Shown here piece by piece: positions 8,408 through 18,313 of a stretch of DNA of 64,000 nucleotides (positions within the stretch are counted from its first letter, which is position 1; each line of letters starts with the position of its first letter). A model generated the notes under the pieces. That model saw nothing but the letters and a program-made list of their open reading frames with translations, was not told the DNA's origin and ran no database searches. Position numbers and translations under genes: made by a program. The DNA lies in contig NZ_CP113939.1 in the NCBI RefSeq assembly GCF_029392315.1, positions 2,046,001-2,110,000 of the forward strand. Direction: 5' to 3'. The DNA is from Bifidobacterium sp. ESL0690. GTDB taxonomy: Bacteria; Actinomycetota; Actinomycetes; Actinomycetales; Bifidobacteriaceae.

Positions 8408-11400
8408 CTAGTCCTCGTCACTGACCACAGGAATTCCCGCGTTCAGTTCCTTCAAAATCTCCGGCTTGGATTTAGGCTGCGCTTCTACCCCCCGAAGTTC
8501 CTCGCTGGCGACGCTAACATAATACAAAGTGGCGTCGATACTGTCGAGCGGAATGTTCTTCATTTGCGCAAACATCAGCCGGTACATGTCGAGCTGGGCC
8601 AGTTTCTGGTCGACATCCTCCTGCTTTGTCGGCTTTTTGCCTGTCTTCCAATCGACTATCGTGAAACGTTTGCCAGAGTCGCTTTCATCAAGCCCTCCAT
8701 AGAACACCGCGTCAAGCTTGCCATTGACAATGCGATTCTGAAGTTCGGGAACGGCGACGACAATCTGCTCTTCGGCGGCATATGGACGGCGGTTTGCCCA
8801 GCGTCCGTCGACCAGCCGGCGCTGCCAGGTCAGAATCTTACGGTCCGTGGCGGTTTGGCTGGCTTCTGGGTGCTGCTCGGCTTCAACGAGACCGGCGATC
8901 AGCGAGGCTCGGGTCTCGGCCTGGCTGCCCTCGGCTATCGACGAAACGCCATCATCTGTAGGCATATCGGCAACCTCATCAGCACCGAACGCATTTACGA
9001 AACGCTCGGCCCAAGCGTGGAAACGGGTGCCGGCCTCGGCGGCGGGCGAAGCCACGCGAGGGATCGGACGCACAAGGGCGCGCCAGTAATTCTCGCTTTC
9101 CCGCTTGCTCATGTTGCCTGCGCTGGCCTGCAACGAGGTGACGTTCTGGCGTCTGCTGGCAAGAATCCGCTCACCGCGACGACGCACTTCGACATCAAGG
9201 GCATTGGTGCTTTCAGCTCCAGCGCTCGAACCGTTTGCGCGAGAGTTGCCGGAATTTTTGTCGGCCTTGTCGAAGGTGTCATCGTAGGTGTTGCCGTTTT
9301 GCTTGATTTCCATCGATGGCATCAAATCGTTATCAGCCAACAGCATCTGTGTACGTTTCGCCAACGATTGACCTTCCGGCAGCTCGGCGGCTATACGGTC
9401 GACGGCTTGCCCGACAGCATCGTTTTCGCCTCCCTTTAAAGCTTGGGTTTCGCGACCGCCCGCGATATCATTGCCGCTTTGAGCTTTGCTCTCCTCAGCC
9501 TCAGAGACGAGGCGCTCGTGCATCTGCTTGGTCAGCACGGCCGAGCGACGCAACCGACGCGCCATTGTCTCGCTCATCGAAGCGGGCCACGGCAGCGTTT
9601 CGTCTTCCCGCTGGCTTTCGCTTTCATCAAGAGGTGTTTGCCATGCTTCCTCGACGATGGCACGCTCGTATTCTTCGGCGTGCGATCCGACGAAAAGGCC
9701 GTCCGGTTTCGAGGCGTTCAGTTCTGACAATGTCTGTGGAACCGACGGATTGGAGGCCGTAGCATTTTCGGTGTTTGTATCACTAGCGCTATCGACGATT
9801 CCCGCAACCGCTGAATTATCGCTTTGTGATATACCTTCGATAGCCACAGCCCTGGTGTTGAGATTCGTCTGAGCTTCATCGGAATCGTTGCCATCAGCAT
9901 CGGCCTCAACCACGACCACATCATCCCTATACGCCAAAGCGTCGTGCACCTCGGTAAAGAAATTCGACGGCTTGGAATCGTGGCCCGTACCCGCAGCCTT
10001 GGGGTCGCGCGAAAGTTCGGCGTGACGGCTATAGGTCATCAGCACTTCTTCACGGGCGCGCGTCAACGCGACGTAGGCGAGCCGGCGTTCATCGGCGTGC
10101 AACCTGCGGCCGTATTCCTCCTGCTGGGAAAGATACGTAGCCTCGGCTCCGTCACCAGATATGGAAACCCCATCAGTATCGATGCTTTCACCGTCGCCCC
10201 CGTCGATGGCGTCGAAAGTGCGCATCAGACCTTCGGACTCATTCGTCACCGTTTCCACGCTGGAAAGTTCCTGCAAAGCGGCAAGTGGATCTTCACCTAC
10301 CCCGGCATCGTGCGGGAATCGCGGCAAAATATCGGCGTCGGCACGTACCGGCACGGGCACGGCTGCCGGGTTGTCAAGCCAGGTGTTGGCCGTTTCATGA
10401 TATTGCGGCGATTGCCAGACACCGTCCCGCAATCCGCCGATATGATCCTCGTCCAATTCGACCTTGAGCCTGTCGCCCTGGTTGGAGGGGAAACTCGTGG
10501 CTTTCATGCCGACGATGGCCACGGAATCCCATTCGAGGCCTTTCGACTGGTGGATGGTCATCAGCACCACGTCCACCGGATCGCTCGGGACGGACGCCAT
10601 TTCGTCGGGAATGCTGCTCAGCGAATCCACCCAGGAGATGAACCCGCGCAACGTGGGCGTGGCGCCTTCCGTGATTTCCTGCGTATAGGTGTTGACCAGG
10701 TCCACTAGCGCGTTCATCGGCGAGCGCGCCAACGCCGGTTCGACGGGCCTGCCGGACTCCTGCAGCGCAAGCGAAACGACCGTATCGATATCGAGACCGA
10801 GTGCTTCTATCGCTGTTTCGATGACTTCGGTAAGCGAATGGTTCACGACGGCGTTGACCTGCCGCAAGACCTGCGAGACGTGGCGGATGGCCGCAAGCCC
10901 GGGAGCGCTGAAAAGCGAGGCGACACGGGGCGAATCCAGCGAAGATTCGAGCTTGTCGTCCATCAGAACATCGGCAAGGAAGACCATGTTGGGCACCTGG
11001 TCGCGGTGCTCGGCGACCAGTTTCGGCTGCTCGCTCGGCTTGGCATCAGCCGGAACAAGACCGGCTTCGGCCAGCGCACGGAAGCGGTATTCGTCGTTGC
11101 GGCGACTGGCCAGCTTGGCCAACGCGCTCAAATCGTTGCTACCCAAGCCGAAGCGTGGCGTGGCCAGAAGCCGCATCAGAGCGCCGGAATCGGCATGATC
11201 GGCGACAACGTGAAGCAAGGCCAGCACGTCGCGGATTTCAGGTCGGTCCAGCAGCGCCGAATATCCTACGGTCAGCGTCGTCAATCCCGCTTTTTGCAGG
11301 CCCTCGGCGAATTGGGGCATGTTCTGCTTGCCTCGGAAGAGAACGGCGACGTGCGGACGGACGTCTTTTTGGCTCGGGTCAATCGGGGTATGCCGTGCGA

Positions 11401-13054
11401 TGGAGGTCTTGGCGAAACGCGCGACCGCATCGATTTCCTGACCGAGCGTGTCGAAACCGAGCACGCCAAGCGTACCTTCCTTGGCATCCTCAATCGTCGT
11501 CAGCGCCGGCACCGGGACCTCACGCATCGGCGAGCTTGAGGGAATGCGGTCTGGGGTGCGCAACGGTTGGGTCAGGTCGTTGGCGGCTTCAAGGACCACG
11601 CGGGAATTGCGCCGGGTGACGCTCAGCGAATAGGGTCTGTCGGTTTCGTTCATGCCGAAATCACGCTGGAACATGCGGAACGCGCCCGGGCTTGCACCGC
11701 GCCAAGCGTAAATGGACTGGAAGGGGTCGCCCACGGCGTTGACCGCGGAACTGTCTGATACCGGGTTTTGGCTGCGAGAATGCGTCGAGGGGACGCTTCC
11801 CGACGAACCCGAATCGCCCATCGTTTCCAGCTGAGAATCATCAGGATGGAACAATGCGGCAATGAGCGCGGCTTGGGTGGTGGATGTGTCCTGGTATTCG
11901 TCGAGCAGGACGTGCGTATAGCGATGGCGAAGCCGCTCCCCGATTGATGGAAAACGGGTAATCAAGGCGTAGGCGGCCACGGTGAAATCGTTGAATTCGG
12001 CCATATTGAGCTGTTGCTTGCGTTCATGATAACGCTTGACCAAAGTCAGCAGGATCTCGCGTTTTTGAGCGACGTCACGCAGCTCTGCGCTGCGATAGAC
12101 GGCCAGCTGATGGCACGCTTCATGGTATTCGGCGATGCGGCCTACGAACTGCTCATCGGTGTCCTTTTTCCTGCGCTTCGGCGGTTTGGCTTTCGGTTCA
12201 TCTTCAGGCACCGTTTCGTCGCCGATGGCGGCATTCATCTGCGCGATGAACGCCTGATCCCATTCACGGATACGCGCAATGGCCTCGGGCACGCTGGCAC
12301 AATGCTCACCGATCATTGAGCCGCTGATGGCGTTGGAAAGGCTCAGGACTTTCGAAACAATATCCGAAAAACTCCCAAAGCCCTGCCCGCGTAGAATGTC
12401 CATGTTTTCGTCGATAACGGTGACGGCAAGCTGATGGGCCCCGGCCTCGCTCAACGGCTGAGTGTTCTGGTCGAAGCCAACCAAGAGGCCGTACTGACGC
12501 ACGATGGATTGGAAGAAGGCATCGTAAGTGGAGACCTGCGGCTTGAGGAAAACATTGGGACGATGCGGGTTACCGGCGGCATTCGTGCCAGCAGTATTCG
12601 CATCGGCTTCGGCCATTCGGGCGTTTTCAGCCACCGCGCTCGACACACGGCTTAAGAGCTCGGAAGCGGCTTTGCGCGTGAACGTCAAACCGAGGATTTT
12701 CTCGGGCGGCACGCCGACCTTGATCAGGTTGATGATGCGACGGGTCATGGTGTAGGTCTTGCCGGACCCGGCACCGGCGACCACCAGCACGTCCGCGTCT
12801 TCAGGCGCGTTGATGACGGCAGCCTGCTCGGGACTGTCGGTCGGAGCCTGATACGCGACGCCGGAATCGTGAGCCGATTTGCGGATTGATGCCTGCGTTG
12901 GTATCGGGGATTTTACAGAGTTCCCGTCAACGTTACCGGCCTTGTTTCCGCTTTCGACCTCATTACCGCCGCGGTTATTACTATCCGATAATCCCATGCC
13001 GACGCGCACGCCGTCGATGCCATTGAATCGGGACAATTTATCGTCGTTCGTCAT
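8408..13054 (-). CDS. AdnB-like UvrD/REP helicase-nuclease subunit
   Basis: This 1548-residue protein has a complete superfamily-1A motor: Walker A GAGSGKT (about 94-100), motif II LDEYQDTS, motif III GDPFQSIYAWRGA, motif V TIHQSKGLEWD and motif VI YVALTRAREE. It ends in a RecB-type nuclease with G-T-R-F-H-A-W, K-L-D-A-V-F and the catalytic I-V-D-W-K-T-G. Its partner starts the operon and ends one base before this ATG, so translation is coupled. Together they resemble AdnAB, which resects double-strand breaks. The protein is several hundred residues longer than mycobacterial AdnB because of Ser/Asp/Gly-rich insertions, one of them between motifs II and III (GDSGSSGSVPSTHSRSQ) and several in the C-terminal half. 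The RBS is GGAGGGG. Confidence 0.85.
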   Translation of the reverse strand: MTNDDKLSRFNGIDGVRVGMGLSDSNNRGGNEVESGNKAGNVDGNSVKSPIPTQASIRKSAHDSGVAYQAPTDSPEQAAVINAPEDADVLVVAGAGSGKTYTMTRRIINLIKVGVPPEKILGLTFTRKAASELLSRVSSAVAENARMAEADANTAGTNAAGNPHRPNVFLKPQVSTYDAFFQSIVRQYGLLVGFDQNTQPLSEAGAHQLAVTVIDENMDILRGQGFGSFSDIVSKVLSLSNAISGSMIGEHCASVPEAIARIREWDQAFIAQMNAAIGDETVPEDEPKAKPPKRRKKDTDEQFVGRIAEYHEACHQLAVYRSAELRDVAQKREILLTLVKRYHERKQQLNMAEFNDFTVAAYALITRFPSIGERLRHRYTHVLLDEYQDTSTTQAALIAALFHPDDSQLETMGDSGSSGSVPSTHSRSQNPVSDSSAVNAVGDPFQSIYAWRGASPGAFRMFQRDFGMNETDRPYSLSVTRRNSRVVLEAANDLTQPLRTPDRIPSSSPMREVPVPALTTIEDAKEGTLGVLGFDTLGQEIDAVARFAKTSIARHTPIDPSQKDVRPHVAVLFRGKQNMPQFAEGLQKAGLTTLTVGYSALLDRPEIRDVLALLHVVADHADSGALMRLLATPRFGLGSNDLSALAKLASRRNDEYRFRALAEAGLVPADAKPSEQPKLVAEHRDQVPNMVFLADVLMDDKLESSLDSPRVASLFSAPGLAAIRHVSQVLRQVNAVVNHSLTEVIETAIEALGLDIDTVVSLALQESGRPVEPALARSPMNALVDLVNTYTQEITEGATPTLRGFISWVDSLSSIPDEMASVPSDPVDVVLMTIHQSKGLEWDSVAIVGMKATSFPSNQGDRLKVELDEDHIGGLRDGVWQSPQYHETANTWLDNPAAVPVPVRADADILPRFPHDAGVGEDPLAALQELSSVETVTNESEGLMRTFDAIDGGDGESIDTDGVSISGDGAEATYLSQQEEYGRRLHADERRLAYVALTRAREEVLMTYSRHAELSRDPKAAGTGHDSKPSNFFTEVHDALAYRDDVVVVEADADGNDSDEAQTNLNTRAVAIEGISQSDNSAVAGIVDSASDTNTENATASNPSVPQTLSELNASKPDGLFVGSHAEEYERAIVEEAWQTPLDESESQREDETLPWPASMSETMARRLRRSAVLTKQMHERLVSEAEESKAQSGNDIAGGRETQALKGGENDAVGQAVDRIAAELPEGQSLAKRTQMLLADNDLMPSMEIKQNGNTYDDTFDKADKNSGNSRANGSSAGAESTNALDVEVRRRGERILASRRQNVTSLQASAGNMSKRESENYWRALVRPIPRVASPAAEAGTRFHAWAERFVNAFGADEVADMPTDDGVSSIAEGSQAETRASLIAGLVEAEQHPEASQTATDRKILTWQRRLVDGRWANRRPYAAEEQIVVAVPELQNRIVNGKLDAVFYGGLDESDSGKRFTIVDWKTGKKPTKQEDVDQKLAQLDMYRLMFAQMKNIPLDSIDATLYYVSVASEELRGVEAQPKSKPEILKELNAGIPVVSDED

Positions 13055-13055
13055 T

Positions 13056-16000
13056 TCAGCCCCTCCTGACTTCGTAGACCGTGTCCACCTCGCCGGCGCA
13101 GGCCGGGCATACCGTTTTCATCCGGCACCACGCCACATGATCGGGTTGCGGTCGGGCGACCAAAACGCTGGAACGCGAGGCTGCTGCGGCATAGAAGATA
13201 CGCGAAATCATGGTCAGCGCCCACACCGCCTGGGTGCCACGCAACGAAAGGAACTGCTGCCAGGCATGAGCGCTCACGCCCTTCGGCGCTTCAGCTGGCA
13301 GATCAGGCAAATCAGCGAGTTTTTGCAGATTGGAATAGTGGCTGCGAGGTGTGAAACCGCTGCTGTTCAACGCGCCGGCATGGAAAAGTGACGGCTGGAA
13401 AAGCGTTTCCGCAGCCCCATAGCTTTGCCCGGGTGCCGTTGCGGAATCGACATCGAACAGCGAGCTTTGAGCAATGTCGGGCATGGCTTTGAGCGCCTCA
13501 ACACCATGCAATCCAGCGTTCGGCAGAACTGCCGAAGTACCGCTACCGTTATCGTTCTCATCTGGCCGTTTTGCCTCGGGGAAGGCGAGACCGAGCTGAT
13601 AGCAGACCAACTGCAAATCGTTGAACATCTGCTTGCCGTTGTGCGCATGCCCGGTTTTCCAATCAATCAGGCGCACGTGCTGCTTGCCATCCCCCAGATC
13701 CCGCCATTCCATGCGGTCGATACGTCCGGTCAAACGTATCTGCAAATCAGGGCTCATACCTTCCGGCCAGCCGCCATTGAGCTCGCCCATGATGCCGGCA
13801 AGGTCGTCAGCACCAATTGGGTCTATGCCTTCGATGGCGTTATAGGCCGCGCGAATATCGTCGAGACTAAATCTTGCGGCGAACTCGTACTCGCTATCCG
13901 CATGCTGCAGACGTCCCACGGCAAAGTTCTTGAGATTTCCATACGGATAATCTTTATCGCTTGAAGTTACGAAATAGGTCGCGATATCGGTAAGCGTCTG
14001 CTGCGCGCCTTCATCCTTGCTTTCCGCACGATAGCGCTGCTCGGGGTCGTCGATGGCATCAGGGTCATCGGCAAGCTCGTGGTACATCTCCATCATCTGA
14101 GCGGCGATTGCTGCTATACGCTCGTCTTCGGAACTGCCCGCCATGAAATCAGGGGTATCCAAGCCCGCCTCGCTGGCAAGTTGTGCGACCTTGTGAATCA
14201 GCGTTCCAAAACTGGTCGCGGCATTTGACGGACGCGGGCCGGCGAACTGGTTTTCCAGCATCCAGCAGACCGGGCAAGCCCAGATGCGGTCGACCTGCGA
14301 TGGCGAAAGCGTCACCGTTGGAGCTGAAGACGACGATTCAGAAACATCTACATTCTGCACAGTCTCAGGTTGGGCACTGACACTACTACCGTTCGGCACA
14401 CCGAAAGTATACGGCCAACTATCGGGATCGGCTGCCTCGAGTCCTGCATCGTCAAGCAGCGCCAGCGACACAGCAGCGTCGCGAACACGCGCGGAAGACG
14501 CGGCATCAAGTCCAGCGGCCGAATGTGAGGAATCGTTTTCAATGCCGGCAACGCCGCCTGCCATATCCGTATTCTTGCCAATCTCGACGCCGCCAACGCC
14601 AGCCGTATCCGTATTCTTATCGGCCTCACCGCCAGTAGCTCGAGTGACTTTATCCATTCCACTTCCGCTGCTATCAGCTTGACGCATCAGCTCGATACGC
14701 GAAGCCGTCACGAGCCCGCGCGGGTCGGCGTCAAGGCCAACAAAACGGCCGGAATCCGCCAATTGCGTGTAATCACGGGTCTGAAGGCCGGCGTCGCGTA
14801 GGCGGTCGAAGCGCTCTGGAACGTAGGTATAAAGAAAATCGGACGGCACGGTGTCATCGCTCAGCACAGCACTCAACGTCACCTGTTCGCTCGCCCTCGT
14901 CAGAGCCACCAGGAAGCTTTTCTGCTCGGCCGAAAGCACCTGAGCGAGTTCCGGATCTCCCCCAGTCATCCCCGATTCGTGCTCGTCGCGCATCCCATTA
15001 TGCAATACGATATCGGCAAGGTTTTCGCCACCGAACATGGTGTTGCGAGCCGCTAGATTCGGCCAGACATCCTGCTGAATCTCAGTAATGAACACAAAAC
15101 GCCAATGACCGCCTGCGGCGCCGGCAGGGGTGGTCAACGTGACCGCCTCATCGATAGGCGCAACTTTCGCCAGCGAATCTGCTTCAATGCGCATCGAACG
15201 CACGCTGGCAATGAAATCCTCGACACTCTGCTTCGCGCCAGAACCCGAAGCGTAGGCAAAAAGCCGCATCATCACGTCGAGCCGATCGTTGGCGGCACGG
15301 CCATCAGCATTGTTCGCGAGCGCCTGAACCTGCCAGACGTTGGCCACATGGCACGCGTCCCATGCCACGGAAAGCGCATACTGCGGTTCCCGGCTCGGCA
15401 AAGCCGCCATTCCCTGCTCGACCTTCGCCACCAAATCCCAGACGTGCGCGAAGGCTCTCGCTGAGGCATCGCCACCGACGTTCGAAATCAGCTCCACTAC
15501 CTCGTCAGCGCCCGCATTCTCAGCTTCATCGTCGTTGAACGCTAGCAGGATATACATGGCATCAAGGCCGAAAGGCATCGAATTTTCATCTTTTTGATTT
15601 GCGCCACCGACAAGCGTCTCGTCCACCTCAACGCTGGATGCCGGGCGACGTGCGATCACTTGCTGCCGCCAAGCCTGCCAAGCGGCATCGATTTTCGGCA
15701 AATTCGCCACAACGTTAGAAGCATCCGAATTGCCCTGATTGCTCGCGGTGTCGGTATTGTCAACTTGATCGATATTGCTTGATTTATCCGCCTTGTCCGG
15801 TTTATCCGTTTTCGTTATTCCGCCTGTATTATCGGCCTTGACCACATTGTCTGTTCCATTTTCGGCAACCTGCGCAAGCGACGCGATGGCCTTCATCACC
15901 GATTCCACAGGCGCCAGGCGCGCCGGCGAAGACGGGCCATAAGAGGTCGAAGACGAACGCAGGCTCACCAACGGACTTTCCAGCACGGCCTGCACACGAC

Positions 16001-17837
16001 CACGTACATACTTTGCCGTTTCAGGCAACGACATGTTGGAAGCGTCGACGCCATCGTGACGCAGTTTCGCCAGCTCCAACAACGCAAACAGCCCCTGCAC
16101 GCTCGGGTCGTCCTTCAATGGCTTGGTGACCGCGGAGTAACGCACCGGCACACCGTCACTGCGCAACCGTTCGCCGAACGCACGCACCGTGTCGTTGTCG
16201 TGGGCGATCACCGCCATATCGTTCCAATCGCGGCCGGCGCCAAGATGCGCCTCTTTGATGCGCCAGACCACGTCGTCCAGTTCTTCGCGTGAAGTACGGT
16301 ACAGCGCGGTTTTGACGCTGCCATCCTTCAGTTTGGAATCGTTGGCATCGAGCGGTGCAATAGGAAGGCTTGCAGTCAAACGCGGCAATTTCCCCGGCCT
16401 ATCCGGCAACGCTACGGAAGTATCCTCGTTCGCGGCAATAGACAACGAGACGCGCGAAGCCAGCAGATCGAGATACGAAATCGAAGCAGAAGAACCATTT
16501 TCAGGACTCGCTTCGGCATTATTCTCGTTGTCAATCGCCTCAGAAACTTCAGTTTCAGCGATTTTGTCTTTATCCATCGGATTGCGGCCAAGTTTCGCCC
16601 CAGCGTCGATGCCGCCAGAAACGCTTGTAACTTTGCGAATCTGGCGCGCAGGCAACGTCACCAGCTCGGCGGAAAGCGGAGGCTGCTGCGCACGCGTGAA
16701 CAGATATTCCGGATAGGAACCGCGGAAGGTCTGAACGGCCTCGTCAGGATTGCCGACCAGCAGCAGCTTCACACCGCGTCGAGCCAGCGCCTCGAGAAAC
16801 GACAAACCAGCCAAAGTCAGATCCTGAAAATCATCAACGACCACAAACTTCGGCAACGTTTCGTCAGCCACCTGTGCGGCGGCCTGTGCCCCTTCTACGA
16901 GCAAACGCGAAGAATCCAGCCGGAACTCCCCCGGATAGGCGTCAATCGTGGCCTGCGCATACTCACGCCGCAACGCGAACGCAAGTCTCCACTGAACGCC
17001 AAGCCGCTCGATTCGCAGACTGTATCCCTCGCCGGAGTCCTGCGAATCGGCAAGCATTTGGAGTACCTCACCCTCACGCTCGGAACCCAGCCCCAGCTCG
17101 TCCATGCGCGCCAGCATGTCACGTAATTGCATTACAAAAGCGTCGTTAATTCCACGAGCAAACAGCACGTCGCTGGAACCGATGCCTTTCGAGGTTGAAC
17201 GAGGCTGGATCCCAGAAGTCGGATGGACCTGACCATCAACACTCGAAACGTTCTCGGCATGTTGACCCGACATGGGCACGCGTGCCCCGTCATCCACGCC
17301 ACGCGATCTGCCACCCGTTTCGCTCCCGTCATCGCCATAAACGGTATTCACCCAGTCATCGGCGGCGAAATACTGGCGCATCAGCTCGCAGGTATCGCAC
17401 AACTCCCCACTACGGGCGTGCCCGACGTGCACCGCGACCACCTGACGCAACAGCGCATCCTGCTCCGCTCCGTTCAACAGTTTCGGCAACGGTTCCTGCT
17501 TGCTTTCACGAACTTGAGAAAGCAGTCGAAACGCAATCGCCGAAAGCGTGGTCACCGGCCGAGCACTGGAAACGGAGCCGACGGCACGAATGATCCGGTC
17601 AGAAAGCTTATCGGCTACTTGCCGCCCCGAAACCGCCATAAAAACCTTGGAATCACCGAATCGCGAAATCCCCTCAAGCGTCGCCGCCAGCGCGAACTCG
17701 GTCTTCCCGGAGCTTGGCGCCCCTGCCACCAGTAGTGCACGGGAAACCGTCTCGGAACCATCAACCAGCATCGCTTTCACCGCGTCCATTGCGGCATTAT
17801 CGTTGAAATCCAAGGCATCATTCCCACTCATAACCAT
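13056..17837 (-). CDS. AdnA-like helicase-nuclease subunit with Fe-S type nuclease
   Basis: This 1593-residue protein is the first gene of the pair. Walker A is GAPSSGKT (about 39-46), but the other motor motifs are degenerate. Motif II reads V-V-D-D-F-Q-D-L instead of D-E-x-Q-D, and motif III reads G-N-P-D-E-A-V-Q-T-F-R-G, so the motor is probably weak or regulatory, as known for AdnA. The C-terminal nuclease has G-T-L-I-H-K, G-R-I-D-R-M-E and L-I-D-W-K-T-G. Cysteines at A-C-P-V-C-W and at the extreme C-terminus (W-C-R-M-K-T-V-C-P-A-C) fit a 4Fe-4S staple. Long Asp/Asn/Lys/Thr-rich insertions sit in the middle (for example TDKPDKADKSSNIDQVDNTD). Start ATG 17837; an in-frame ATG at 17831 is possible. 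Confidence 0.85.
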   Translation of the reverse strand: MVMSGNDALDFNDNAAMDAVKAMLVDGSETVSRALLVAGAPSSGKTEFALAATLEGISRFGDSKVFMAVSGRQVADKLSDRIIRAVGSVSSARPVTTLSAIAFRLLSQVRESKQEPLPKLLNGAEQDALLRQVVAVHVGHARSGELCDTCELMRQYFAADDWVNTVYGDDGSETGGRSRGVDDGARVPMSGQHAENVSSVDGQVHPTSGIQPRSTSKGIGSSDVLFARGINDAFVMQLRDMLARMDELGLGSEREGEVLQMLADSQDSGEGYSLRIERLGVQWRLAFALRREYAQATIDAYPGEFRLDSSRLLVEGAQAAAQVADETLPKFVVVDDFQDLTLAGLSFLEALARRGVKLLLVGNPDEAVQTFRGSYPEYLFTRAQQPPLSAELVTLPARQIRKVTSVSGGIDAGAKLGRNPMDKDKIAETEVSEAIDNENNAEASPENGSSASISYLDLLASRVSLSIAANEDTSVALPDRPGKLPRLTASLPIAPLDANDSKLKDGSVKTALYRTSREELDDVVWRIKEAHLGAGRDWNDMAVIAHDNDTVRAFGERLRSDGVPVRYSAVTKPLKDDPSVQGLFALLELAKLRHDGVDASNMSLPETAKYVRGRVQAVLESPLVSLRSSSTSYGPSSPARLAPVESVMKAIASLAQVAENGTDNVVKADNTGGITKTDKPDKADKSSNIDQVDNTDTASNQGNSDASNVVANLPKIDAAWQAWRQQVIARRPASSVEVDETLVGGANQKDENSMPFGLDAMYILLAFNDDEAENAGADEVVELISNVGGDASARAFAHVWDLVAKVEQGMAALPSREPQYALSVAWDACHVANVWQVQALANNADGRAANDRLDVMMRLFAYASGSGAKQSVEDFIASVRSMRIEADSLAKVAPIDEAVTLTTPAGAAGGHWRFVFITEIQQDVWPNLAARNTMFGGENLADIVLHNGMRDEHESGMTGGDPELAQVLSAEQKSFLVALTRASEQVTLSAVLSDDTVPSDFLYTYVPERFDRLRDAGLQTRDYTQLADSGRFVGLDADPRGLVTASRIELMRQADSSGSGMDKVTRATGGEADKNTDTAGVGGVEIGKNTDMAGGVAGIENDSSHSAAGLDAASSARVRDAAVSLALLDDAGLEAADPDSWPYTFGVPNGSSVSAQPETVQNVDVSESSSSAPTVTLSPSQVDRIWACPVCWMLENQFAGPRPSNAATSFGTLIHKVAQLASEAGLDTPDFMAGSSEDERIAAIAAQMMEMYHELADDPDAIDDPEQRYRAESKDEGAQQTLTDIATYFVTSSDKDYPYGNLKNFAVGRLQHADSEYEFAARFSLDDIRAAYNAIEGIDPIGADDLAGIMGELNGGWPEGMSPDLQIRLTGRIDRMEWRDLGDGKQHVRLIDWKTGHAHNGKQMFNDLQLVCYQLGLAFPEAKRPDENDNGSGTSAVLPNAGLHGVEALKAMPDIAQSSLFDVDSATAPGQSYGAAETLFQPSLFHAGALNSSGFTPRSHYSNLQKLADLPDLPAEAPKGVSAHAWQQFLSLRGTQAVWALTMISRIFYAAAASRSSVLVARPQPDHVAWCRMKTVCPACAGEVDTVYEVRRG

Positions 17838-18313
17838 TCTTTCAGTCTAAAGGCCGGTGTGGTCGCTCCCCAGAAATTCACCAGCAGACATATTAAACCG
17901 CCAACCAAAATCGACGCCGACCCAGCTGGTTTCAAAGACGAGAAAACCTTCACGCACCCGACAGAGGCCACTTACCCTTGCTGCATTCCTGCCCTGGGGG
18001 GTTTGGGTGACATAACGCCACGTGAAGGCTTAACCAGTATACCCCATGCCCGGACTGTGCGTCGGAGCCTTGCCAAGGCAAAATAATCGTGAACGAAAAT
18101 CCTCAATGCCCAAGGCAGCCGACAAATTCAAGAAAACAAGAAAATCGAGTTCCCTATACTCGAAAAAATTTATCACTTCAGCAAACGGACACTGCAGAGA
18201 GAACGGGAGGTAACAACAACCCGGCGAGTACTATGGAAACAACAATCACCGCAGACATGTACAAACGCGTGCAGCGAGTAACGACGTGACGAACGACAAG
18301 AAAAGGAACGGTA
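17838..18313. other. Intergenic region adnA-glf outside the SRP RNA
   Basis: Apart from the SRP RNA this stretch holds only a likely glf promoter, with a TATACT -10 box at about 18155-18160 (plus strand). No protein gene is supported. Confidence 0.4.
17947..18028 (-). ncRNA. ffs: Signal recognition particle RNA (4.5S-type)
   Basis: The minus strand carries the conserved SRP domain IV hairpin. A GGAA tetraloop on a GCA/TGC stem sits within GGGCAGGAATGCAGCA, with flanking internal-loop sequence. The outer ends CCTTCACG (18028 to 18021) and CGTGAAGG (17954 to 17947) pair to close the molecule, followed by U residues. It binds Ffh and targets nascent membrane and secreted proteins. It is not covered by any gene and lies between adnA and glf. 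The exact ends are approximate. Confidence 0.88.
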
